Assembly (NCBI RefSeq): GCF_029945885.1
Contig: NZ_JAQSDK010000001.1
Location: forward strand, 1-64,000
Source: Brevundimonas sp.
GTDB lineage: Bacteria; Pseudomonadota; Alphaproteobacteria; Caulobacterales; Caulobacteraceae
Direction: 5' to 3'
DNA length: 64,000 nt
The position numbers were made by a program, and so were the translations under genes. This document shows positions 1 through 7,780 of this stretch, piece by piece. Below the pieces are notes generated by a model. That model was not told the DNA's origin and ran no database searches. It saw nothing but the letters and a program-made list of their open reading frames with translations. Numbering within the stretch: the stretch's first letter is position 1; every line of letters starts with the position of its first letter.

Positions 1-435
1 AGGCACGCGAACTGCGCGCCTGAAACCCTGCCCGTCGGCGAGACCGGGGTAGCAAAGGCCAGGGCGGACCGGCCGGAGGGGGATCGCCCGGCCTGCACAA
101 GCCTGATGTCCATGATGATGATGATCATGATCGCCGGCGCGGAAGGTCGGGGAGACCGGCCGGTCCGGCGGCGGAGCCGCTTCACCCTGGCCTGCGCGAG
201 GGCGGAGCCCTTCCATGTCCTTTTTCAAGTGGCTAGACGTGCGAAACACCTCCGCGCCACGGGCGCGGAGATGAGCAGGATGAGAGGTTCGTCAGGTTGG
301 GGGCGGAGCGGCGCTGGCGACGGTCGATCAGTCTTCCATTCGCGTGTTGGTTACCGCATGAACGCTTTTCGTCGCGGGCTGGCCTCTGACTTAGTTGGGG
401 CGTCGGCACATGACCTGCCCACTGGGCTCTCGAGG
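1..435. other. Leading stretch without a convincing gene
   Basis: Open frames cross this stretch, but their translations are Arg/Gly-rich, lack a recognisable domain and lack a good ribosome binding site. A short ATG/CAT-rich stretch lies around 110-130. I see no RNA gene. It may hold the regulatory region of the hypothetical gene that follows, whose frame stays open upstream to 106. Confidence 0.3.
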
Positions 436-981
436 ATGTCCCTGACCTTCCACTCCGCCCCCGGCCTGACGGGCCAGGCCCTCGACCGCGTTCGGGCGCG
501 CGTCCCGGGTCCGTGGACGGCGAGACCGCTCTGGTCGATCCCGCGGTGGCTCCGCGAGCGACCGGGCGTTTCCATTCTCACAGCGGCGGCGTCGGCGGAG
601 TTCGGCGTTTCGACGCTCGACCAGTTCCGGATCCGGCTGACCATCCACCGCAGTGTCGAACGGGCGACGGCGTCGTGCCGGATCGACTTTGAGCAGGCCG
701 TGCTCACGCTGATCCAGGACGACCGGCAGGGCCAACGGCGCTTGCGGCTGGTTCCCGTCCAGGCGGGTGGGTTCCTGGCCCTGCCGTTGGCGCCGCGGCG
801 CTCGGACTCGGTGGTGATCGACTTCGTTCCGACGACCCTGCCTCTGCCGAGCGCGAGCGCGCCCGACCTGCACAAACCCTTCGCGCTCGAGCTGAGATCG
901 GTTCACGCCGAGATTCGGACGCGTCGCCCGATGTCGGGCCGGCTCCCGATCGCCGCACTGGTCATCGCCCCTCCGGCCTAA
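436..981 (+). CDS. Hypothetical protein, island cargo
   Basis: The product is about 181 residues and I do not recognise it. The C-terminal two thirds have alternating hydrophobic/polar segments (around FRIRLTIHRS and RRLRLVPVQ) suggestive of beta strands. There is no signal peptide or transmembrane segment. The frame is open from 106 and other ATGs occur, for example at 358. I chose 436 because GAGG lies just upstream and the sequence before it looks non-coding. The antisense frames are Arg-rich and look like shadows. It is a single gene upstream of the methyltransferase, with no functional link visible. Confidence 0.45.
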   Translation: MSLTFHSAPGLTGQALDRVRARVPGPWTARPLWSIPRWLRERPGVSILTAAASAEFGVSTLDQFRIRLTIHRSVERATASCRIDFEQAVLTLIQDDRQGQRRLRLVPVQAGGFLALPLAPRRSDSVVIDFVPTTLPLPSASAPDLHKPFALELRSVHAEIRTRRPMSGRLPIAALVIAPPA

Positions 982-1064
982 GGCCGAATGCGGCGACGGC
1001 GACGCCCTGTGGCGTTCGGACGGGCAAATCCCTAGCTTTCGAACTTGGTTCAGGAGTCGCGACG

Positions 1065-1679
1065 ATGACTACCCAGGCGCATTGGGAAAACGTCTATCAG
1101 ACCAAGGCGGTGGACGACGTAAGCTGGTATCGGCCCCACTTGGAGGTTTCGCTGCGGCTCATTGCAGACGCTGCGCCGGACGCCGGCAGCGCGGTCATTG
1201 ACGTGGGCGGCGGGGAGGCAACGCTGGTCGATGATCTCGTCGTGCACGGCTACAGCGACGTCACGGTGCTCGACATCTCCCCGGCAGCGATTGACGTGGC
1301 GAAGGCCCGGCTGGGCACGAACGCCGCCGCCGTGCATTGGATCACCGGCAACATAACGGCAGTCGAGCTGGAAGCGGCTCGCTACGATGTTTGGCACGAC
1401 CGGGCCGTGTTCCATTTCCTGACGAGCGCAGACGACAGAGCCGCATATGTTCGGCAGGTCGCCCACGCGGTCAGGCGCGGCGGCCATGTGATTGTCGCTA
1501 CGTTCGGGCCAGAGGGTCCGGAGACGTGCAGCGGACTGGACGTCGTCCGCTACGACGCCGAACACCTTCACGGCGAGTTTGGGCCGAAATTCCGTCTCCT
1601 GGACAGCGTCACGGAGTTGCACGAGACGCCTTGGGGCACGCCTCAGCAGTTCATGTATTGCTTCTGCCGGATGGAGTGA
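1065..1679 (+). CDS. Class I SAM-dependent methyltransferase
   Basis: This 204-residue protein has the methyltransferase fold. The SAM-binding glycine-rich motif is VIDVGGGEATL near residue 44, the acidic end of strand beta2 is VTVLDIS near residue 67, and a post-I motif ITGNIT follows near residue 92. The segment WHDRAVFHFL (about 109-118) resembles the motif IV region of small methyltransferases of the thiopurine/tellurite-resistance type. It is cytoplasmic and the substrate is unknown. It stands alone in the island; the next genes are on the other strand. The family is clear, the role is not. Confidence 0.85.
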   Translation: MTTQAHWENVYQTKAVDDVSWYRPHLEVSLRLIADAAPDAGSAVIDVGGGEATLVDDLVVHGYSDVTVLDISPAAIDVAKARLGTNAAAVHWITGNITAVELEAARYDVWHDRAVFHFLTSADDRAAYVRQVAHAVRRGGHVIVATFGPEGPETCSGLDVVRYDAEHLHGEFGPKFRLLDSVTELHETPWGTPQQFMYCFCRME

Positions 1680-1714
1680 GACGTTCGGTTCCCTCCCAGT
1701 GGCGGTGCGGTGCC

Positions 1715-2191
1715 TTAGCGTGACACTTCGGCGAGCCGTTGCAGGTAGAGCGGCCAGCCTTGATCGCCCCGGACACCGGCGGCGAGGCCCTGCCAGCCTT
1801 CGCCGTGCCGGTCGAGATGACGGTGCTCCAGCTCTACTCTTGTCCGTCGCTCGCCCTCGGCGATGAAACGAACCTGCACCTCGCTTGAGCGCGCCAGATC
1901 TGTCTCGATCTGCCAGCGCGGGCTGATGTCCCACGAGAAGACGAGGCGGGTCGGCGGGTCGTAGGTCAGCACCCGGCCCCACTGACACTCGCTACCGTCG
2001 ACGCCCCGGTCGTAGATGCGGCCGCCGACCTGCGGCTCGAAAACCGACTGCGCGATGTCGACGGCCAGCATGTTGTGCTCGGGCGGCTTGATATGATCGA
2101 AGCGCTCGGTGAACACCCTGAAGGCGCGTTCGAGCGGAACCTCGAGGGTGATCTCCGTGCGGACGGATGTGTCAACGGTATCTGCACTCAT
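1715..2191 (-). CDS. SRPBCC (AHSA1-like) family protein
   Basis: This 158-residue protein has the START/Bet v1-like ligand-binding fold. It opens with a typical strand (RTEITLEVPLERAFRVFT) and carries GGRIYDRGVDGSECQWGRVL and PPTRLVFSWDISP in the positions usual for activator-of-Hsp90-ATPase-like proteins. It starts 2 bp after the ArsR-type regulator on the same strand, so the two are cotranscribed. ArsR plus SRPBCC pairs are common in bacteria; the partner is thought to bind small hydrophobic ligands. The ligand here is unknown. Confidence 0.85.
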   Translation of the reverse strand: MSADTVDTSVRTEITLEVPLERAFRVFTERFDHIKPPEHNMLAVDIAQSVFEPQVGGRIYDRGVDGSECQWGRVLTYDPPTRLVFSWDISPRWQIETDLARSSEVQVRFIAEGERRTRVELEHRHLDRHGEGWQGLAAGVRGDQGWPLYLQRLAEVSR

Positions 2192-2193
2192 GG

Positions 2194-2490
2194 CTATTGG
2201 TCCTCTGCCTCGGCCTGCTGTTTGAGATTTATGAGGGTCTGACCCCAGAATCGGTCGAGCTGCGCGCGCAACGCGGCGAGACCCGCAGGGTTGGCGCGGT
2301 AGAGCCGTCTTGTGCCGACCGCCTGGTCGACGACCAGGCCCGCCTCCTTCAGCAGCTTGAGGTGCTGGGACACCGCCGGCCGACTGACAGGGAGGCGATC
2401 CGCCAACTCCTGCACGTGGCGCGGATGCACCGCGACCAGTTCAAGGATTGTTCGCCGCGTGGGGTCGGCAAGTGCGCTCCATCCATCCAT
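2194..2490 (-). CDS. ArsR/SmtB-family winged-helix regulator
   Basis: This 98-residue protein has the ArsR pattern: LADPTRRTILELV at the N-terminus, then a helix-turn-helix with recognition helix RPAVSQHLKLLKEAGLV, then the wing VGTRRLYRANPAGL. No metal-binding Cys pair is visible, which fits the non-metal ArsR subgroup paired with SRPBCC proteins. It is first in a two-gene operon and probably represses its own promoter, which would lie just right of 2490. Family assignment is firm; effector and targets are unknown. Confidence 0.88.
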   Translation of the reverse strand: MDGWSALADPTRRTILELVAVHPRHVQELADRLPVSRPAVSQHLKLLKEAGLVVDQAVGTRRLYRANPAGLAALRAQLDRFWGQTLINLKQQAEAEDQ

Positions 2491-2526
2491 GAATGGTCAT
2501 GCATCACTTACCGTAAGTGATTCCTA

Positions 2527-2910
2527 ACGGATAAATTCGAGAACAGGCTCCGTCTCGGATGTGTGGCTGCGAGGGCGCCGCGCTTGGTCTGGGCGCGCCA
2601 TGAGCCGAGATCGGTTTAGCCCCCCAAATCGGACACGGGTGACCGCAGACGCTTAGGACTTGACGATGATTGAGTCGTCACACCTCCTGAACCTTGACGG
2701 ACCGTTTCAGACTGGAGTTCGGTCGCTGATGTTGCTATTTTGTTCTCGTTGCTGCTTTGGCCGAGTCCTAAGGGATCCCATTGCGTAGTCCGACTTCCGC
2801 CGCGACGACGCGTCAAGAAGTGCTAAGTGGGCTGGATATCCGGCTCGCGCCGAACGGGAAGACTTGGTTAAATCCGAGTCGGTATGGTCCGCAGAAGGGA
2901 GGGAAGTCGT
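2527..2910. promoter_or_regulatory. Gene-free region upstream of the ietA-like gene with inverted repeats
   Basis: This divergent intergenic region of about 380 bp lies between the ArsR gene and the AAA ATPase gene. It contains TGACGA-N8-TCGTCA at 2661-2680, which could be an operator or small hairpin. A 9-bp inverted pair, CTTAGGACT at 2652-2660 and AGTCCTAAG at 2764-2772, brackets about 100 bp that could fold into an RNA. Minus-strand open frames exist here but show no domain or good start. A promoter for the protease/ATPase operon must lie here; I cannot place its -35/-10 with confidence. Confidence 0.4.
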
Positions 2911-3903
2911 ATGTCTGTTCAGCACATCCTCGACCTCCTGGACTCTCATGCGGCCGGTGATGAGGAACGTCTCCTGTCCATCGCCTTGGCGGCGGCGGCG
3001 GCCGAAGCCCGCGCCGGACGCCCGGCCGACGCCGAAGCCTTGAAGAAGGCCGTCCAGGGTATGCGGAGCGCTGGTCCTCGGCAGCACGCAACCGCCTCCC
3101 CTATTCCCCTGGCGCGTCCACGCGGTGAACTGCAGTCCATCGTCGCCAGCAGCTATCCGAAGACGACGCTCGCCAGCATGGTGCTGTCGCAGGAGATGGA
3201 CGCTCGCCTTCAGCGAATCGTCCGTCAGCAGCGCGAGCGCGCAGCCTTGCGCGACCATGGCCAGCGGCCTTCGACCCATCTCCTGCTGATCGGCCCTCCA
3301 GGGACCGGCAAGACCATGACCTCCGCCGCCTTGGCCGGCGAGCTGCGCCTGCCGCTCTTCACGGTCAAGCTGGAGTCGATCTTCAGCCGCTATATGGGCG
3401 AGACCGCCTCAAAGATTCGGCTGATTTTCGACCAAGCTGCCCAGACCCGCGGCGTTTATCTGCTCGACGAGTTTGACGCGATCGGCGCGCGACGCGGCGA
3501 TCCCAATGACGTCGGCGAGATGCGCCGCGTCCTCAACTCGGTGTTGGCCTTCATGGAAGAGCCGAACCAGACCGACAGCATCATCATCGCCGCGACCAAC
3601 CATGTCGAAATCCTCGATCGGGCCCTAGCCCGACGGTTCGACGAGGTCGTCGAGTACGGCCTGCCTTCGATCGTCGAGGCCAAGGCGCTGCTCGTGGCCC
3701 GCCTCAGAAAGTTCAAGCTGGACGCCAAGGCGCTGAAGGCACTGGAGCCGGACCTTGAAGGGCTCAGCCAGGCCGAGGTCGTGCGGGCTGCTGACTCGGC
3801 CGTGAAGGATGCCATCCTTGACGGCCAGACCAAGGTTTCGTTGGATCTGGTGCGGACCGTTCTTCAGGAGCGGCGGGCGGTCGGCGCGCGCTTCCATTCG
3901 TAG
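2911..3903 (+). CDS. ietA: AAA ATPase, IetA-like (antitoxin/partner of subtilase)
   Basis: This 330-residue cytoplasmic AAA ATPase has Walker A GPPGTGKT at about 128-135, Walker B VYLLDEFDAIG at about 182-192, a sensor-1 region with AATN, and an arginine-finger region ALARRFDEVVEYGLP. It begins at 2911 rather than the upstream ATG at 2884 because GGGAGGGAAG precedes it. The subtilase gene follows 56 bp downstream. AAA ATPase plus S8 protease pairs are known as IetAS, described as a plasmid stability toxin-antitoxin system and later listed among anti-phage systems; the ATPase restrains the protease. The specific role here is inferred from architecture. Confidence 0.82.
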   Translation: MSVQHILDLLDSHAAGDEERLLSIALAAAAAEARAGRPADAEALKKAVQGMRSAGPRQHATASPIPLARPRGELQSIVASSYPKTTLASMVLSQEMDARLQRIVRQQRERAALRDHGQRPSTHLLLIGPPGTGKTMTSAALAGELRLPLFTVKLESIFSRYMGETASKIRLIFDQAAQTRGVYLLDEFDAIGARRGDPNDVGEMRRVLNSVLAFMEEPNQTDSIIIAATNHVEILDRALARRFDEVVEYGLPSIVEAKALLVARLRKFKLDAKALKALEPDLEGLSQAEVVRAADSAVKDAILDGQTKVSLDLVRTVLQERRAVGARFHS

Positions 3904-3959
3904 ATTGCGCAATCGATACAACCGACGATGATCATCGAATCAGCAACGCCGGATAGCCG

Positions 3960-6527
3960 ATGGCCGTCGAAGACTTCAGCCGCCACGACCTCGCCCATCT
4001 GACGATCGACGCGTTTCGCGAGACCGGCCCCTATACCTATCCGGCCACACGTCAGACCAGGACGCCCCAACGGGACGACTATGTCGCCCATGGACAGCAT
4101 CTGCTGGATCGTCTGGCGGCGGCCCTCCCGGCCCTCCCTCTGCAGGGCCCCGATCCTCGAATCGCCCTAGCAGGCCTGCGGCCGGGCGCTATCGTCTCCG
4201 TCGAGACGCGCGCGCCCGCGACCGACCGGCAGGGCCCGGCCAAGGTGCCCGCCACCTTCGAGCTGCCCGCCCAAGACCTCGTGGTCCTGAGGACGACACG
4301 CCTCGACGACCGATCTGAGGTGGCGGTCGTCTTCGTGCCGGATGCGGCGCGTCCGGCCCTCGAACAGCGGATTGGCGCATACGGCGCGCAAAACCTGGGC
4401 AATCGAGAGCGGCCTTATCTCGATCAGTTCGAGCGGATCGAGAATTTCGCAGCGGCGAGCGCCGACGATCTGTTCGTCGGCGACCACGATCCGCTCGACC
4501 CCGCCTCCGACTGGTGGGAACTGTGGGTGCGGGACGGCAAGGTCGAAGGCGTTCGGAGCCAAGCGCGCAACGCCAACTTTGACGTCCATGCCGACACCCT
4601 CAAATTCCCCGACGTCGAGGTAGCGTTCGTCCACGGCGCGGCCGGCGCGTTGCGCGCCTTCCTCAACCGCATCCCGGGCGCGGTCGCCGAGGTGCGCCGG
4701 TCGGTCGGCACCATCGAGCCGTTCCTGACGCTCAAGGCGGGGCCGGCCAATCAGCATGATTTCGTCGCCGATCTCGCCGCGCGCACCCTGGCGCCCTCTG
4801 CCGATGCGCCGACGATCTGCATCCTGGACACGGGCGTATCGGCAGCCCACCCCCTGATCGCGCCCGGCCTGGTTCACGCCACGGCCGTCGACGCCCGATG
4901 GGGCTCGGACGATCATGCGGGAGATACAGGCCACGGGACCGGGCTGGCGAGCCTGTCGCTTTTTGGTGATCTCGAAATCCCTATGAACGACCTCCGGGTC
5001 GTACAGCTCAGCCACGGCGTGGAGTCGGTCAAACTGCTGGCGCCACCGGGCGCAGTTCCCACGGATGTCCACAGCTATGGGTCTGTGACCCAAGCCGCCA
5101 TCTCGCTGATCGAGATCGACCGGCCAGGTCTGGATCGATCGTTCTGCCTAGCCTCCTCCACGGCCCGGAATCCACCGACGCGGCCGTCCAGCTGGAGCGG
5201 CGCAATCGACCAGGCCGCCGCCGGGTCCATGGTCGGCGAACGCCCTCGCGGGGTCGCCGCCGCGCAGACGCCCAAGCGCCTGGTTCTCATCGCGGCGGGC
5301 AATGTGATCGGCGGCTCGCGGGGCGAGATCGAGGCCGGCGCGCGGATCGAGGATCCGGCCCAGGCTTGGAACGCCCTCACCGTCGGCGGGATCACAGGGA
5401 AGACGACCGTGGATGCCGGCGCCGCCGGTCTCCGGCCGATCGCCGAGGCCAACACGGTCAGTCCCTACAGCACGGACACCGTGGGACTTCCGACCGACCT
5501 TTTGCCGATGAAGCCTGAGGTTCTGTTCGAGGCCGGCAACATGACCGTCGACGCTGCGGACTGGTGCGACTGGCATCCGGCCCTTTCGCTGCTGGCCGCC
5601 GGCCGGGACGTCGGCAACGAGCCCCTCGCGCCCTTCTGGGCCACGAGCGCCGCGGTCGCCGTCGGTAGTCATTTCCTCGGTCGGCTAAAGGCGGAGGTTC
5701 CCGGACTCTGGCCCGAGACCTATCGCGCGCTGATGGTGCACGCCGCGCGATGGCCCGAGCCGATCCGCCGCCAGTTGATTGGCCGCGGCGCCAGTTGGCG
5801 CACGACGATCAGCAAGGGCGACATTCAGCAGCTCCTGCGCCGCGTCGGCTACGGCACGCCGGACTTCGACATCGCGACGCGCTCGGCGCGCAATGAACTG
5901 ACGCTTATCGCCCAAGCCGAGATCCAGCCCTATGCGGCGGGCGCCAACAACCAAGGCGCCGTCTTCAACGAGGTCCACTTCTACGACCTGCCTTGGCCTC
6001 ATGCCGCCTTGGCCGCACTCGGCGACCAGTCCGTCATCATGCGGGTCACCCTGTCCTATTTCGTCGAACCCAATCTGAGCGGCAAGGCCGCCACCCGGCC
6101 AGAGACCTATCGCTCGTTCGGCCTCCGCTTCGCGATGAAGAAGCGCAGCGAGACCGACCTCCAGTTCAAGGGCCGACTGAGCCGGCTTCAAGACGAGGCC
6201 CAGATCGCGGCGCTTGAAGGCGGCCTCGACGACGAGGACGCGCCGGGCGAACGGTCATGCTGGCTGCTGGGCCCCAAAGCGGTGCAGGCTGGGTCGCTGC
6301 ACTGCGATCTCTGGCGCGGCAAGGCGTCGGAGCTGGCGCATCACGATCTGATCGCGGTGCATCCGGTCGGCGGGTGGTGGAAGTCTCACCTCGGCCAACA
6401 ACGCCGGAGCGACAAGGGGCGTTACGCCCTGGCGATCTCGATCTCGGCGCCCGCCTCCGAAGTGGATCTTTACAGCGAGGTCCAGGCGTTGGTGATCGAG
6501 AAGGAGATCGAGACGCTAATCGGCTGA
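3960..6527 (+). CDS. ietS: Subtilisin-like S8 serine protease, IetS-like
   Basis: This 855-residue protein contains a subtilase core. The catalytic Asp is D290 in CILDTGVSAAHP, the His is H325 in DTGHGTGLASL, and the Ser is S563 in WATSAAVAVG, so all three family motifs are present in order and the enzyme looks intact. About 280 residues precede the core and about 290 follow it. No signal peptide is visible, so it probably acts inside the cell, as expected for the toxic protease of an IetAS pair. It is coupled to the AAA ATPase upstream and to an unrecognised gene 16 bp downstream. Confidence 0.85.
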   Translation: MAVEDFSRHDLAHLTIDAFRETGPYTYPATRQTRTPQRDDYVAHGQHLLDRLAAALPALPLQGPDPRIALAGLRPGAIVSVETRAPATDRQGPAKVPATFELPAQDLVVLRTTRLDDRSEVAVVFVPDAARPALEQRIGAYGAQNLGNRERPYLDQFERIENFAAASADDLFVGDHDPLDPASDWWELWVRDGKVEGVRSQARNANFDVHADTLKFPDVEVAFVHGAAGALRAFLNRIPGAVAEVRRSVGTIEPFLTLKAGPANQHDFVADLAARTLAPSADAPTICILDTGVSAAHPLIAPGLVHATAVDARWGSDDHAGDTGHGTGLASLSLFGDLEIPMNDLRVVQLSHGVESVKLLAPPGAVPTDVHSYGSVTQAAISLIEIDRPGLDRSFCLASSTARNPPTRPSSWSGAIDQAAAGSMVGERPRGVAAAQTPKRLVLIAAGNVIGGSRGEIEAGARIEDPAQAWNALTVGGITGKTTVDAGAAGLRPIAEANTVSPYSTDTVGLPTDLLPMKPEVLFEAGNMTVDAADWCDWHPALSLLAAGRDVGNEPLAPFWATSAAVAVGSHFLGRLKAEVPGLWPETYRALMVHAARWPEPIRRQLIGRGASWRTTISKGDIQQLLRRVGYGTPDFDIATRSARNELTLIAQAEIQPYAAGANNQGAVFNEVHFYDLPWPHAALAALGDQSVIMRVTLSYFVEPNLSGKAATRPETYRSFGLRFAMKKRSETDLQFKGRLSRLQDEAQIAALEGGLDDEDAPGERSCWLLGPKAVQAGSLHCDLWRGKASELAHHDLIAVHPVGGWWKSHLGQQRRSDKGRYALAISISAPASEVDLYSEVQALVIEKEIETLIG

Positions 6528-6543
6528 GCGCCTGGAGCGAACC

Positions 6544-7524
6544 ATGGCCTATGATCCTCTGTATCGGGCGTACCTCCTCGCCCACGCCTGTCGCGACAAC
6601 GAAGCCATGGAGATCGAGGGCGTCCATTTCGATCTCCGCCATCCCGACCTGGATCGCAACGCGTGGCAGCCGACGGCGCTGATCGGGTCGCCGCATCATC
6701 TTGAGACCCACACTCCGCGTCTTCTGTTCCCGTGGAGCGACGACATCGAGCGTCGGATCCAAGACAATCGTGGCGATACGGCGGAGGTTCTCGAGGGCGA
6801 CACCTTACTGATCGACCGGGTCCAGAGCCTGCCGGTCAAAGCTGACCATGGCAGCCTCGATCATCCGCACCATCAAGAGAGCCGGTGGGCCCATCTCGTG
6901 GTGCGGCGCCCCTCGGGACGGCAGAGGGCTGTTGGCCAGGCTTGGGAGTTCCGGGGCGTTGCCGATGTGATGACGCCTCTCGCTCGCGGCAACTATCTGT
7001 TTGCGCGGCGGGCACTCTATGCACGCCTTTGCACGGCGATCGGGATCGAAGACATCGAGGACATCACCCTCGCCGACTCCCCCAAGGATTGGCCGAAGAT
7101 CGCAACGGATATCGACCCCCTCTATCGCAAAGCGCTCGATGCGCTTTGGGCGGCTGAGGGCGAGCACGTCGAAGAGGCGGCGGCGGTGTTCGGCTATCTG
7201 ATGGGTCGCGCGGAAGCGCGCGAACACGTCTTGCCGCTGGCGGCCCGACATGCGGAGATTCTCGACAGCAATCGGCGGAACGCCAGAAAGTCTCGCAAGG
7301 GCGGTGAGGAAACCCGCCGGATTGCACTCCTGGTCATCGCCGAGACGCCGGACATCAACCGCCGGAAGTGTGCCGAGAAGGTCGCCGCGCTTCGCGGCTT
7401 GGTCGATATCAGGTCCATCGAGAAAGGTATCGCCCCCTACTTCCAGAAAGTGGAGCGTGGTGGCTATCGACCGCACCCCGGCGCGGTCGCCCAGGCGAGG
7501 GCAGCGGCGTCCGAGGGGGGTTAG
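6544..7524 (+). CDS. Unrecognised third gene of the IetAS-like operon
   Basis: This 326-residue protein starts 16 bp after the protease stop, with GGAGCG upstream of the ATG. It is probably cotranscribed. The N-terminal half is rich in His, Asp and Trp (for example LETHTPRLLFPWSDDIE and SLDHPHHQESRWAHLVV); the C-terminal half is helical and charged, with a basic NRRNARKSRKG segment and a possible winged-helix-like end. There is no signal peptide, transmembrane segment or catalytic motif I can name. Canonical IetAS is described as two genes, so this could be a substrate, sensor or extra regulator. That role is inference. Confidence 0.7.
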   Translation: MAYDPLYRAYLLAHACRDNEAMEIEGVHFDLRHPDLDRNAWQPTALIGSPHHLETHTPRLLFPWSDDIERRIQDNRGDTAEVLEGDTLLIDRVQSLPVKADHGSLDHPHHQESRWAHLVVRRPSGRQRAVGQAWEFRGVADVMTPLARGNYLFARRALYARLCTAIGIEDIEDITLADSPKDWPKIATDIDPLYRKALDALWAAEGEHVEEAAAVFGYLMGRAEAREHVLPLAARHAEILDSNRRNARKSRKGGEETRRIALLVIAETPDINRRKCAEKVAALRGLVDIRSIEKGIAPYFQKVERGGYRPHPGAVAQARAAASEGG

Positions 7525-7598
7525 CACCGCTAAGCCCAAAAGATTGGAGGGGGTTAGCGATGGTCGCCCCCTCCCCGCCACGTCGCTGTGGGGCAAGA

Positions 7599-7615
7599 GT
7601 CCTTGGAGGAAGGAC
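7599..7615 (+). promoter_or_regulatory. Hairpin overlapping the ribosome binding site of the small membrane peptide
   Basis: GTCCTT at 7599-7604 is perfectly complementary to AAGGAC at 7610-7615, leaving a GGAGG loop. AAGGA, 8 bases before the ATG at 7623, would be the Shine-Dalgarno sequence and lies in the 3' arm. Pairing would hide it. Sequestered ribosome binding sites are typical of tightly controlled small toxins, but six base pairs can also occur by chance. Confidence 0.4.
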
Positions 7616-7622
7616 CCGTCCC

Positions 7623-7721
7623 ATGAAACGCAAAACCCGAAACTGGATACCGGTCGTGACTGACCTCGTCAGCCTATTGACCGCGTTGGCCGCGCTCGGT
7701 GCTGCGATCTGGAGCCGATGA
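7623..7721 (+). CDS. Putative 32-residue single-pass membrane peptide
   Basis: The ATG at 7623 follows AAGGA by 8 bases. The product has a basic N-terminus (MKRKTRNW), then one hydrophobic stretch from about residue 10 to 30, and ends in Trp-Ser-Arg. It sits between the IetAS operon and the integrase, on the IetAS strand, about 100 bp after the third gene. Its size and layout resemble type I toxin peptides and other small membrane proteins. I do not recognise the family. The start context supports translation, and the function is unknown. Confidence 0.45.
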   Translation: MKRKTRNWIPVVTDLVSLLTALAALGAAIWSR

Positions 7722-7780
7722 AAACTGGGAGGCCAGCGCCTGGTCTGCGACGAGGGGAGATTGGGCAAGACGGCATCGAG

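Noticed and set aside
2652-2772. Retron-like non-coding RNA, because of the long-range inverted repeat
   Set aside because: No reverse transcriptase gene is present in the window.
2707-3279. 190-residue minus-strand frame before and inside the AAA ATPase gene
   Set aside because: It overlaps the ATPase N-terminus antisense and lacks a ribosome binding site or domain.
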